A DNA stretch of 64,000 bases, from contig JAJFKX010000006.1 in NCBI GenBank assembly GCA_021772985.1, positions 62,001-126,000 of the forward strand. The letters run 5' to 3'. A program made the position numbers and the translations under genes. This stretch comes from Gammaproteobacteria bacterium. Its GTDB lineage: Bacteria; Pseudomonadota; Gammaproteobacteria; Xanthomonadales; Wenzhouxiangellaceae. Shown here piece by piece: positions 45,271 through 54,377 of the stretch (positions are counted from its first letter, which is position 1; each line of letters starts with the position of its first letter). The notes below the pieces were generated by a model. That model made no database searches. It saw only the letters and a program-made list of their open reading frames with translations, and was not told where the DNA came from.

Positions 45271-46992
45271 CTAACTAGCTGATAAGTTGTTGATCTGTTC
45301 AAATACCTGTTCACGGTCAGTCAGGACCTGTAAAAACAACAGGTCGCCTGGTTGTGCCCACTCTAATGCGTATTTAACACCATCAAGTGTACTGGCAGCT
45401 TGATGAATAACATCAATACCCAGGTCGTGCCGCAATACTTCTTCTCTGATCACTGTTTCAACTTCACCTTCCGGCCGGCCGCGTAAATAATCCTGCAGAC
45501 TGCAAATGACGATTTTTTCCGGTTGCAGTCGACAGGCTACTGCCGTCATAGCACTGATGTCGGCATCGCTGCGGTCACCTGCCTGAGCCAGCATCACCAG
45601 TCGGCGTTTGGCCGGCAGGTTGAGAACGGTTTGCGCCATCGCGCTGTAACCATGTTCATTATGCGCAAAGTCGACCAATGCCTGGCAACCGTTAAAGCTG
45701 AACAAATTGCCTCTGCCCGGGTTGGCATCAGGAGCATTGGAGAAGGCTAGCAGACCATTGGTGATGGCTTGTGGATCAATACCCAAGGCGTTGCATAAGC
45801 CAACCACGCCCAGACAGTTTTGCACATTATGACGGGCGGCACCGTTCAGCGTGATTGGAATATCGGTCAAATCAGCTATCTCAACAGTTTGCCCGGCACC
45901 CACCAATACCAGTTGCTGATTCTTAACCGCCACTGCCTGACCACCATTAGCCAGTTGAGTTTGGATCAGAGGGTTATCCCATGCTTCACTGAACCAGCAT
46001 AATTTGCAGGCGTGGCGGAGTAGCTGATGCCCGGCATAGTCAACTATACCGGCGTCATCAGCATTCAATACCAGAGTGCCCTTTTTGTTCAATGCTCGCC
46101 GGACTACAAATTTGGTTTCGATCAAATCCGGGACACTGTTGATGCCATATTCTCCCAAGTGATCTGACGCAACATTGGTGATCAGCGCTGCATCGCAGTG
46201 CTGCACGCCTAGTCCACGGCGCAAAATGCCGCCGCGGGCGACTTCCAGTATGGCGATATCGACATCAGGGTGCCGCAGCAAAGTCCGTGCACCGCCGGGG
46301 CCGGAGTAATCACCCGCATCCAATACCTGCTCACCGACTTTGATAAAGTCGGTCGAAGTACTACCGGCATTTTTCCCGGCAGCTTGTATCACTGATGCAG
46401 CCAACCGCACTGATGTTGATTTGCCGTTAGTACCGGTAATCAATGCCAATGGGATGGTGGATATGCTGGACCAGTCAATTGTTTCAATATCGGGAATACT
46501 ATTGACCGCCCAGGTTTGTGCACCACGGCCATAACCGGCTGAAGCTTCATCATCGTCACTTAAAAAAGGCAGAGAATGCTGTTCTGTGGCCGACTGCAAT
46601 TGCAATAATGCTGGATTGGCCTCGTCGGCAATCAATTGCTGCAACCGCTGTATTTGTAAGGAAAAGTCTGGTGCTTCACAGAGCGTCAGTTCAGCGGTTA
46701 CGGCGGCCCAGGCGGCTTCATTAACTTCGGTAGCGGCATACAGGACATCCAAGGGAGCGGTGATCGCCAGACTGGCCCCTGATGTGCCGTCAGGGTTGCG
46801 AAATGGTCTGGCAAAACAGGATTCAGCATGCCATTGCACAGCATTAAAGTAACGTCTGGCTTGCCGCATCCAGGTATTGATCACAATATCGTGGTTGATA
46901 CCGGAAAACAGCACATCAATGATTGCGCCCGACTGATCTGACAAAATATTGGGGCCGGTCAATCGGCGGCTATCGTCGAGGGTAAATTGCAT
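45271..46992 (-). CDS. Mur ligase-like protein, cyanophycin synthetase paralogue lacking ATP-grasp
   Basis: About 573 residues from ATG 46992 (MQFTLDDSRRLTGPNILSD); upstream in-frame starts at 47028 and 47058 would overlap the cphA end. An N-terminal region of about 180 residues has no obvious fold. The Mur ligase part follows: ITGTNGKSTSVRL, a DYSGPGGARTLL-type loop, ARGGILRRGLG, NVASDHLGEYGI and RHNVQNCLGVV, ending with a C-terminal domain including AGDRSDADI. These are the same motifs as the Mur half of CphA, but the ATP-grasp half is missing. It is 20 bases downstream of cphA on the same strand and so probably co-transcribed. Its role in cyanophycin metabolism is unknown. Confidence 0.82.
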   Translation of the reverse strand: MQFTLDDSRRLTGPNILSDQSGAIIDVLFSGINHDIVINTWMRQARRYFNAVQWHAESCFARPFRNPDGTSGASLAITAPLDVLYAATEVNEAAWAAVTAELTLCEAPDFSLQIQRLQQLIADEANPALLQLQSATEQHSLPFLSDDDEASAGYGRGAQTWAVNSIPDIETIDWSSISTIPLALITGTNGKSTSVRLAASVIQAAGKNAGSTSTDFIKVGEQVLDAGDYSGPGGARTLLRHPDVDIAILEVARGGILRRGLGVQHCDAALITNVASDHLGEYGINSVPDLIETKFVVRRALNKKGTLVLNADDAGIVDYAGHQLLRHACKLCWFSEAWDNPLIQTQLANGGQAVAVKNQQLVLVGAGQTVEIADLTDIPITLNGAARHNVQNCLGVVGLCNALGIDPQAITNGLLAFSNAPDANPGRGNLFSFNGCQALVDFAHNEHGYSAMAQTVLNLPAKRRLVMLAQAGDRSDADISAMTAVACRLQPEKIVICSLQDYLRGRPEGEVETVIREEVLRHDLGIDVIHQAASTLDGVKYALEWAQPGDLLFLQVLTDREQVFEQINNLSAS

Positions 46993-47011
46993 AGCGTTAT
47001 CTGCGGAAGTA

Positions 47012-49819
47012 TTAATCAGCTTCTTCATCACGCGCGAGACGTACCCCGCGTTCATCACGAATTAACCGTTGGCCCTGTTCTAAAGTAAAATCCTGTACAT
47101 CGGCGGGTTCAGGTAAGGCACTTTCGACTGGGTTGGCTGCAGTTGTCTGGTGATCATCCGGATTACTCTCAAAGTGGATAATCTGTTTCCAGCTGCGGGT
47201 AATGTTGTCACCGAAAATCATCACTAAATCACCTTCTTCGGCGATCTTCAGTGCATGTGCAACCGCTTGCGTTTCATCTGCAATAATTTCAATCTTATCA
47301 GCGCTGACACCATGGTCTGTTAAGGTTTGCTGCAACATTAATGGAACCTCGCGGTCATCTCGTCCGCGCCGGTTATCATCGGCCTTGCAAATGTAATGAT
47401 CGAAGCAACCCACTGTGACTTCAGCGATGTCACGAATATCTTCATCGCGGCGGTCTCCTGGTGCTGCCAGCACACAGATTCGTCGGCCTGAAACCTCCAA
47501 TCTATCGCATAGCTGGCGCATGGTTTTGACTGCAGCAGGGTTATGCGCATAATCCAGAATAACTTTGAATGGGTGCTCGTCAAAGACGTTCATCCGGCCA
47601 GGCGCCTGGAAGAACGAGGTATTGAAAGTGCGCAGGCCATGGCGAATATCTTCCAGCGATTTATCCAGACTGTAAGCCATGGCCGCCGCTACCATGGCAT
47701 TTTGCACATTGTGCAAAGCTTTGCCTTCCATGGTGGCTGGAATCAGGTGGGTCCAAAGCAGAGGAAGGTGTGCGCCATTTTGGAACAGGGTGATCATGTC
47801 ACCATTGATGCCACGTTCCAGCACGACCGCAAAACCACCGGCGCGAATATGTTCCCTAACCAACGCATGGCCCGGGTTCATGGTTACATAACACAGTTGT
47901 TCTGCACGGGTGTAATCTGCCATCCGCAGGCAATGTTCATCGTCTGCATTCAGTACAACGGTGTCATTGGCTATTTCAACGACCACGCGTTTGACTTCCG
48001 CTAGTTGTTCAACTGTATCTATACCACGTAAGCCAAGGTGATCAGCGGAGACGTTCAAACAAGCTGCAACATTACAGCTTTGATAACCCAGCCCAGAGCG
48101 CAATATGCCACCACGGGCGGTTTCCATGACTGCAAAATCAACTGCTGGGTCACGCAGTACGATATTCGCCGACGCCGGCCCGGTCATATCACCTTTTACC
48201 GATAAATGTCCATCGATGTAGACACCATCGGTTGAGGTCATGCCGACAGTAAGCCCGGTGGCTTTTAAGATATGCGCGAGCATGCGTGAAGTAGTGGTTT
48301 TGCCGTTAGTACCGGTAATGGCGGCTATAGGTATGCGGCTTGGGGTTCCAGGTGGAAACAACATGTCCATGACTTTTCCGGAAACATCTCTCGGTTGGCC
48401 TTCACTGGGGGCGACATGCATTCGAAAACCCGGTGCAGCATTAACTTCTACAATCGCGCCACCGATGTCTTTATAAGATTGGCTGATGTCATCAGTCAGG
48501 AAATCCACACCACCGACATCCAAGCCAACTGCTTGTACCGCGCGAACTGCCATATCCCGGTTATCCGGATGTACAACATCAGTTAAATCGACCGCGGTTC
48601 CGCCGGTGGATAAATTGGCGGTAGAGCGTAAATAGAAAATTTCACCATCAGGTAACACAGTATCCTGATCGTAACCAGCCTGCTCCAACAGCCGTTTTGC
48701 CTGGTGATCGAATTCCAGTCGGGTGAGAACTTTTTCATGCCCGATGCCGCGCTGTGGGTCTTGATTCACGATATCCACCAGTTCGGCGACACTATGCTGG
48801 CCATCACCAACAACGTGCCCCGGTACACGCTTGGCCACCGCGACCAATTCATTGTTGACTACCAGCATACGATGATCGAAACCGGAAACGTAGCTTTCCA
48901 CTAATACCGCTCGACTGGTACCGCGTTCGCGTGCGACCTCGAACGCGGCTTGTACTTGCCCGGTATCGGTTAGATTGATACTGACGCCACGGCCATGATT
49001 GGCATTCAATGGCTTTACCACCACCGGGAAACCGATTCGCTCGGCATAACGGCCAGCCTGGCGCTCACTATAGACCAGGCCCTGTTGTGGTACCGGCAAA
49101 CCCAGATCGTTCAGCAGGTTGTGGGTGTCTTCTTTATCACAGGAAATTTCCACTGCAATATGTCGGGTTTCACTGGTAATTGTGGCCTGAATTCGTTTTT
49201 GGTATTTACCATGCCCAAACTGCACCAGCGAATATTGATTTAAGCGTAACCAGGGGATATCTCTTTCAATCGCAGCGTTGACCAGCGAAGCAGTACTTGG
49301 TCCCAGTTCTTTGCGTTGTGCAAAGCGAATGAAATCATCACGCTCTTCTGTAAAACTGAAATCAGTTTCGATTTCACGCTCTAATTCCTGCTTAAGCTGA
49401 TCGGGCAGCAAGCTGAGTAACAGCTGACGAGCGATGCGGGCAGCCTCCAGGCCAACATCACGTTGTTTATATTGGAACACCACGTTATAACAGCCATGCT
49501 CGCCGGTACCCCGGGTACGTCCAAAAGTAACATCCGAGCCGGCAATGCTTTGCAGTTCCAAAATGACATGTTCCCAGACATGCCCCAGCCAGGTTCCATC
49601 ATCTTCGCGTAATCGGCGGACAAAACCACCTGGTGTCTGATATGAGCAGCCATGCCCATTGAGTCCCGGCAATGCTTCAACCAAACCATCGGTAAACCCG
49701 GCTCCGATTTTAGCGGATGGCCAGTCTTCTAAAACACCCAGATCAATAACATGCCGGATAACCGGGAAGTTAGCGTAAACATTTGGGCCGACATAAACGT
49801 TGGTTGAGAGTATTTTCAT
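47012..49819 (-). CDS. cphA: Cyanophycin synthetase CphA
   Basis: 935 residues from ATG 49819 (MKILSTNVYVGPNVYANF), chosen over an upstream start because AAGG precedes it and it matches the family. CphA polymerises Asp and Arg into multi-L-arginyl-poly-L-aspartate, with ATP. An N-terminal domain (about 1-160) is followed by an ATP-grasp domain (about 200-470) that contains GFPVVVKPLNANHGRGVSI and GGAIVEVNAAPGFRMH. A Mur-ligase domain starts with ITGTNGKTTTSRML at about 495 and contains ARGGILRSGLGYQSC. All catalytic regions appear intact. Neighbours cphB and isoaspartyl dipeptidase complete the cycle. Confidence 0.95.
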   Translation of the reverse strand: MKILSTNVYVGPNVYANFPVIRHVIDLGVLEDWPSAKIGAGFTDGLVEALPGLNGHGCSYQTPGGFVRRLREDDGTWLGHVWEHVILELQSIAGSDVTFGRTRGTGEHGCYNVVFQYKQRDVGLEAARIARQLLLSLLPDQLKQELEREIETDFSFTEERDDFIRFAQRKELGPSTASLVNAAIERDIPWLRLNQYSLVQFGHGKYQKRIQATITSETRHIAVEISCDKEDTHNLLNDLGLPVPQQGLVYSERQAGRYAERIGFPVVVKPLNANHGRGVSINLTDTGQVQAAFEVARERGTSRAVLVESYVSGFDHRMLVVNNELVAVAKRVPGHVVGDGQHSVAELVDIVNQDPQRGIGHEKVLTRLEFDHQAKRLLEQAGYDQDTVLPDGEIFYLRSTANLSTGGTAVDLTDVVHPDNRDMAVRAVQAVGLDVGGVDFLTDDISQSYKDIGGAIVEVNAAPGFRMHVAPSEGQPRDVSGKVMDMLFPPGTPSRIPIAAITGTNGKTTTSRMLAHILKATGLTVGMTSTDGVYIDGHLSVKGDMTGPASANIVLRDPAVDFAVMETARGGILRSGLGYQSCNVAACLNVSADHLGLRGIDTVEQLAEVKRVVVEIANDTVVLNADDEHCLRMADYTRAEQLCYVTMNPGHALVREHIRAGGFAVVLERGINGDMITLFQNGAHLPLLWTHLIPATMEGKALHNVQNAMVAAAMAYSLDKSLEDIRHGLRTFNTSFFQAPGRMNVFDEHPFKVILDYAHNPAAVKTMRQLCDRLEVSGRRICVLAAPGDRRDEDIRDIAEVTVGCFDHYICKADDNRRGRDDREVPLMLQQTLTDHGVSADKIEIIADETQAVAHALKIAEEGDLVMIFGDNITRSWKQIIHFESNPDDHQTTAANPVESALPEPADVQDFTLEQGQRLIRDERGVRLARDEEAD

Positions 49820-50052
49820 AAATGCTTGCCTTGCTTTAATCATATCCGGCGTATCTGCCGAGTTTGATTAGAGTGTTCAGTTTTTGAGAGGACTTGTCAA
49901 TTGGTGTTGATGGGTGATGGGCGAATTACCCTTACAGCTGGTTGGTCTTAAGTTTGATTTGATCGATATTGATTACTAAAATTAGCCGCCAATAATCGTA
50001 TCAGGTGAACAGCCACTGAGCTCAGCCCAGCTGTTGATTGAAGTCGTTCCGG

Positions 50053-50877
50053 CTAATCACCAACGAATGGTTCTCGCTTATTCAGATCAAAAGATGTCCC
50101 CTGGGCGAGTATATGTAAGCGAATCCCGAACAAACTGACTGGGTCGCCACGCTTAACTGAAGCCATTGAAGAATAGCTGAGTTCACTTGGGTCAACCACG
50201 GTAACTGCGCCGCTACCGATGACTTCAAAACAACCGTCTGGATTGATAAATGCTGCAGTATTTTCATCAATGCCAATACCAGTCAGAAACGGATTATATG
50301 ACAACGCTGACATCAATCGGCCCAAGCGGTCGCGCTCACGAAAATGCTGATCAATGATCAACTGATTGGTCAACCCAAGCCCTGGGGCAATCTGGACCTG
50401 GTCTTCTGTGGGTGTTGGGCCGCTGTCTCCGCCGGCAATCATATGTTCAGCAATAATCGCAGCGCCGGCAGAAGTGCCGGCGACATGCACGCCATTGGCG
50501 TTTTGCTGGCGAATTGCGCGCGCTACTGGTGTGCCGCCAATAATAGTGGACAGCCTGAGCTGGTTGCCGCCGGTAATAAAAATGCCGGTGGCGCGATTCA
50601 GTGCATCCAGATATTCACTCTTATGAGCATCGGCGCGCTCATCAATGGGTATGGAGACTACCTGGGCAACCCCAATGCGGGTGAATAATTGTTCGTATTG
50701 GGAACCGGTATCTTCTAACTGGGATGCAGTAGGGATGATCACAATACTTGCATCAGAGCCGCCCGCTAGTTCAACGTAGCGTTGCAGAATGGTCGACTGC
50801 TCACTTTTATCTTCGGCGCCACCAATGGGAATAATATAGCCCCGGTTTATCCCCGGGATGTCAGGTGAAGGGCACAT
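50053..50877 (-). CDS. cphB: Cyanophycinase
   Basis: 274 residues. It has the peptidase S51 pattern: GYIIPIGGAEDKSE near the N-terminus, IVIIPTASQL, GIFITGGNQLRLS, and the nucleophile elbow GTSAGAAIIAEHM with catalytic Ser. A conserved LGIDENTAAFI follows. It cuts cyanophycin into beta-Asp-Arg dipeptides. It lacks a signal peptide, fitting intracellular granule breakdown. It lies between the isoaspartyl dipeptidase gene upstream and cphA downstream on the minus strand. Confidence 0.93.
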   Translation of the reverse strand: MCPSPDIPGINRGYIIPIGGAEDKSEQSTILQRYVELAGGSDASIVIIPTASQLEDTGSQYEQLFTRIGVAQVVSIPIDERADAHKSEYLDALNRATGIFITGGNQLRLSTIIGGTPVARAIRQQNANGVHVAGTSAGAAIIAEHMIAGGDSGPTPTEDQVQIAPGLGLTNQLIIDQHFRERDRLGRLMSALSYNPFLTGIGIDENTAAFINPDGCFEVIGSGAVTVVDPSELSYSSMASVKRGDPVSLFGIRLHILAQGTSFDLNKREPFVGD

Positions 50878-50930
50878 ATGTGATCAATCGCTGTTACTGA
50901 ACCAACACGAAAGCCTAAAGTGGTTGCTCA

Positions 50931-52091
50931 TTATTCAAAGGTGCCTTTACGTAAACAGCGGCCATCATACCGATGCCACTCGCCCAACGCCATAACCCCG
51001 AAAATATTGACATTGTTATCCAACACCAATAAGTCTGCATCTGCGCCACAGGTTATCCGCCCTTTCTGGGGTAAACGCAGCAATTCTGCCGGATTACTGG
51101 TGAGTGGGGGCAACGCTTGTTGCAACTTAATTCCACGGCTGAGTAATTCACTTAAGGTCCGCGGCAAAGCTGATGAGGTGGCAAAGTCCATCGAGATCAA
51201 CTCGCCCTGAGTATTAAAGTGGGGCAGGCAGCCACCACCATCAGAGCTGATGGTGATTTGATTGTTTGGGTGGCCGGTTTGCCAATAACGGATCAGCGCA
51301 TCAGCCGCAGACCAGGCGTCTTCATCTTCAGCTACCGGGAATGCCGTTACATCGATCCAGCAGCCTTTTGCTGCCAGTTCACATGCCTCATCAAATAATT
51401 GTTTGCCACGATTAACATGGGTTGGATTGAACACCCGCGCAGGCAGCTCGGTTTCAGCCAGAGCTTTGTCAATCAATTGCAAACGTCGCAGACCATCACC
51501 CAGGTGGATATGCAAAATACCAGCCTTGCCGGTCATTAAGCCGGCAACATGTGTTTCGCCCGCTAGTTTAATCAGCTCATCAAAAGTTGGTTGACTGGAG
51601 CGGTGATCACTAATGGCAACCTCACCGACACCGAGAATACATTCGATATGAACGATATCGCTTTTGACTGAACCGGTGAGTGTGGTTGGAGGCAAGTGAT
51701 AGCCACCGGTATAACAATACGCGGACAGGCCTTCTTCACGTAACCCGTAAACCCTGGCAAGCATGGCTGAAGTTGTACGGGTCAGATCATCAGTGCCGAG
51801 CAAACCGATAACGGTAGTTACGCCTGCATCAATAAAGCCACTGATTGGAACGGTCGGAACCTGGGTGGCGAAGCCGGCCTCACCGCCACCACCTGTGATA
51901 TGTGCATGGCCATCAATAAAGCCTGGAATCAATCGTCGGCCATCCAGGTCGTATGTTTGAAGACTCAGTTCACCACCCAGTTGCGGTACCGACTTACCCA
52001 CATAGACAATTTGCCGCCCGGCAATTAATACATGTCCAGGGCCAAAATGGCCAGGCAGATATAGATCGGCATTTTTGATTAATTTCAGCAT
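50931..52091 (-). CDS. iadA: Isoaspartyl (beta-aspartyl) dipeptidase
   Basis: 386 residues from ATG 52091 (MLKLIKNADLYLPGHFG), the family-typical start. The amidohydrolase motifs are GFIDGHAHITGGGGE (metal HxH), HIHLGDGLRRL, HVNRGKQLFDEA and SSDGGGCLP (metal Asp). Here it would split beta-Asp-Arg dipeptides, produced by cyanophycinase, into Asp and Arg. It is 53 bases upstream of cphB and so probably in the same operon. Its start codon lies only 13 bases after a terminator-like hairpin (52104-52131). Confidence 0.92.
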   Translation of the reverse strand: MLKLIKNADLYLPGHFGPGHVLIAGRQIVYVGKSVPQLGGELSLQTYDLDGRRLIPGFIDGHAHITGGGGEAGFATQVPTVPISGFIDAGVTTVIGLLGTDDLTRTTSAMLARVYGLREEGLSAYCYTGGYHLPPTTLTGSVKSDIVHIECILGVGEVAISDHRSSQPTFDELIKLAGETHVAGLMTGKAGILHIHLGDGLRRLQLIDKALAETELPARVFNPTHVNRGKQLFDEACELAAKGCWIDVTAFPVAEDEDAWSAADALIRYWQTGHPNNQITISSDGGGCLPHFNTQGELISMDFATSSALPRTLSELLSRGIKLQQALPPLTSNPAELLRLPQKGRITCGADADLLVLDNNVNIFGVMALGEWHRYDGRCLRKGTFE

Positions 52092-52103
52092 TGCATAACA
52101 AAA

Positions 52104-52131
52104 CAACCAGGCAACCATGATTGCCTGGTTG
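52104..52131 (-). terminator. Rho-independent terminator between pit and the cyanophycin operon
   Basis: On the minus strand, an 11-base perfect stem CAACCAGGCAA/TTGCCTGGTTG with a 6-base loop is followed by TTTTGTT. It lies about 52 bases after the pit stop. The T-run ends only a few bases before the isoaspartyl dipeptidase ATG (52091), which leaves little room for a separate promoter or ribosome site. Confidence 0.88.
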
Positions 52132-52183
52132 TAATAATCCTCAGATGGTCAGTTTATTTGGTATTTCGCAAAGCAGGATTCTA

Positions 52184-53440
52184 TCAGCCAAAGATCGCAC
52201 GTAACAGGTAGTAACTGATAATCGCCAGTAATGCACCTACAGGTATGGTGATAACCCACGACATGAATATATTGCCGATCACTTTCAAATTTAACGAATT
52301 AAAGCTGCGTGCCATGCCCACACCAAGAATCGCTCCGACCAGCGTTTGGGTGGTGGAGATTGGGATGCCGGTGCCGGAGGCAACCACTACAGTTGATGCT
52401 GCAGCAATTTCTGCGGCAAAACCGCGTGAAGGTGTTAACTCAGTGATTTTTTGCCCAACAGTAGCAATCACTCTGCGGCCAAGCATAGCCAGGCCCAATA
52501 CAATACCACTGGCGCCCAGTAATAAAACCCAGATAGGCAATGCAGAACTTTGTGCTACCTGACCTGTTTTAAGGATACTCACCACAGCAGCAACTGGCCC
52601 AATGGCGTTGGCTACATCGTTGGAGCCATGTGCAAAAGCCATACCGCAGGCAGTGAATATCATCAATACGCCAAAGATTTTTTCTACATTGGTGAAGCGA
52701 AAATCCTTATCATCGTCAGGATTTATTTTCACTCTTGCAATCAGTACTTTACCAATAATAGCGGCAATAGCGCCGACCAATACGGCAATCATATAAGCCT
52801 GAGCCGTGGTTACTTCCAGGCCGACATGCTTGAGTCCTTTAAAAAAAGTCACCAAAGCGATTACAAATCCAACCAGAAAAATATATAAGGGTACGTAACG
52901 TTTGGCGCTGGCAAGAGGGTCTGCTCGCCTAAGCACTAGATGCAATACACTCATATACAATAAATAGGCAATAATACCGGCGATCATCGGAGTGATTACC
53001 CAGCTGAGTACTATCTCGCCGATTTTACCCCATTTAACTGCGTCCTCACCGACTGCTACCAGAGCAAAACCGACAATGCCGCCCACGATGGAATGTGTTG
53101 TGGATACCGGCCAGCCGCGATGTGAAGCAATAAACAACCATAAACCCGCACCCAATAGCGCTGCCAGCATGCCGAATACCAGAACCTCTGGTTGACCGGC
53201 TAATGGTGTGGAATCGATGATGCCTTTCCTGATTGTTGCGGTAACTTGACCGCCAGCCAAAAAAGCACCGGCAAATTCGAAAACCCCGGCAATGATCAAT
53301 GCTTGTTTGATAGTCAAAGCACCGGAGCCAACCGAGGTTGCCATTGCATTGGCGACATCGTTTGCACCGATTCCCCAGGCCATAAATAACCCAAACAGTC
53401 CGGCAAGAATCAGCAGGATGACAGCATGTTCCATATTCAA
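52184..53440 (-). CDS. Low-affinity inorganic phosphate transporter (Pit family)
   Basis: 418 residues with about ten to eleven membrane helices. The duplicated PHO-4 family motif GANDVANAMAT (about residue 24) and GSNDVANAIGPVA (about 270) is present, together with PVSTTHSIVGGIVG and PISTTQTLVGAILG. It imports phosphate (as metal-phosphate with protons or sodium). It is 22 bases downstream of the PhoU-like gene, the common DUF47-pit operon. Confidence 0.93.
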   Translation of the reverse strand: MNMEHAVILLILAGLFGLFMAWGIGANDVANAMATSVGSGALTIKQALIIAGVFEFAGAFLAGGQVTATIRKGIIDSTPLAGQPEVLVFGMLAALLGAGLWLFIASHRGWPVSTTHSIVGGIVGFALVAVGEDAVKWGKIGEIVLSWVITPMIAGIIAYLLYMSVLHLVLRRADPLASAKRYVPLYIFLVGFVIALVTFFKGLKHVGLEVTTAQAYMIAVLVGAIAAIIGKVLIARVKINPDDDKDFRFTNVEKIFGVLMIFTACGMAFAHGSNDVANAIGPVAAVVSILKTGQVAQSSALPIWVLLLGASGIVLGLAMLGRRVIATVGQKITELTPSRGFAAEIAAASTVVVASGTGIPISTTQTLVGAILGVGMARSFNSLNLKVIGNIFMSWVITIPVGALLAIISYYLLRAIFG

Positions 53441-53462
53441 TATCTCGTGGTGTTATTTGAAG

Positions 53463-54140
53463 TTAGCGAGTAATTTGTGATTGCAGTCTGTTGCCTAAAC
53501 GATTGGCCTGATCTGCAAGGTTGGCTGTCAAAGTGATTGCTCGATACATAAACATCACTTGTACCGGGTGGACCTGATCTTCCAGGGCCATCAACTTAAT
53601 TTCCAATTCGCGTTTTAAATCATCCGTGAGGCTTTCGACGTCATCCAGGCGTTGCAGAAAGTTGTTCATCAAGTCAACCATTTTTCCGCCAAAGCCGGTT
53701 TCCAGCAGTTCATCCAGTTCCTTGATACAGATTTCTGCTTGCAGGCATGATTCCTGACAGCTACTCAGGAAACTCAAATAATCTGCCTGTAGTTCTCCAG
53801 GGAACACCATCTTTCTGCCAATCATTAAACCTGCAAGATCACGAGCCCGGTTAGCGATTTTGTCTTGCAGGCGCAGAATTTCCAATAAATCTCCGCGTGG
53901 GATAGGCAATAGCAGGCTTTTGCCTAACTGCTGGCGTAGCAGGGACTTTTGCTGATCTGCTTCCTGCTCTCGACTTATGATCTGCTGCTGAATGGATTCA
54001 GCTGAGGCGAATTCCTGCTGGTTCAGCGCCTCGACTAAAGGCGTTAACTGAGTGACACATTCAATACACACTGTCATATGTTGCTGCAAAGGCTTGAGCA
54101 CTGAAGGCCCAAAAATGCCGGCCAGATAGTTTGTGGTCAT
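53463..54140 (-). CDS. PhoU-like DUF47 family phosphate transport regulator
   Basis: 225 residues from ATG 54140 (MTTNYLAGIFGPSVLKPLQ); an upstream start at 54191 is less likely. It is all helical, with the TIGR00153/DUF47 pattern: VYPLQ-type start, IISREQEADQQKSLLRQQL, KIANRARDLAGLM and VESLTDDLKRELEIKLM, helices similar to PhoU. These proteins modulate the adjacent Pit transporter. It sits divergently from pstC, so the shared 229-base region could be controlled by phosphate. Confidence 0.88.
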   Translation of the reverse strand: MTTNYLAGIFGPSVLKPLQQHMTVCIECVTQLTPLVEALNQQEFASAESIQQQIISREQEADQQKSLLRQQLGKSLLLPIPRGDLLEILRLQDKIANRARDLAGLMIGRKMVFPGELQADYLSFLSSCQESCLQAEICIKELDELLETGFGGKMVDLMNNFLQRLDDVESLTDDLKRELEIKLMALEDQVHPVQVMFMYRAITLTANLADQANRLGNRLQSQITR

Positions 54141-54260
54141 AATGGTTTCCGTATAGTGTCTGTGTTTAATCCAATCGTTCATGCCAATCAATGCAAGTTA
54201 TTAACTGGATTAAGTGGGTTAGATTTTAACAGAAAATGTTCGATGTAAACACAAAAATAT

Positions 54261-54319
54261 TTGTTACAAATTGTCCTAAGTAGCTGAAATTAATGATAAT
54301 TTAGTCATAAAAGTGTAAC
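54261..54319 (+). promoter_or_regulatory. Putative Pho-box/promoter region of pstC
   Basis: Upstream of pstC, degenerate Pho-box half-sites TTGTTAC (54261-54267) and TTGTCCT (54271-54277) repeat with about one helical turn. TTGTCC (54271-54276) and GATAAT (54295-54300), 18 bases apart, would be a sigma-70 -35/-10 pair. Further half-sites TAGTCAT (54302-54308) and GTGTAAC (54313-54319) are 11 bases apart. Each half-site is weak, so binding by PhoB is a hypothesis. Confidence 0.45.
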
Positions 54320-54344
54320 AATTCAAAATTAAATCAGGTAAATC

Positions 54345-54377
54345 ATGGAATTAGCACAGGCCAAACCATATGAGTAA
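54345..54377 (+). other. Possible 10-residue leader peptide overlapping the pstC start
   Basis: ATG at 54345 with AGG eight bases upstream opens a 10-codon frame (MELAQAKPYE) whose TAA lies just inside the pstC start region (ATGAGTAA). Termination here could couple translation to pstC. Short frames of this kind also arise by chance. Confidence 0.25.

Noticed and set aside
49820-50052. Palindrome CTGAGCTCAG (50016-50025) flanked by AACAGC/GCTGTT as a terminator of cphB
   Set aside because: It can form a bulged hairpin on the minus strand but no T-run follows; a perfect TTGACA nearby lacks a partner -10, so no element is called.
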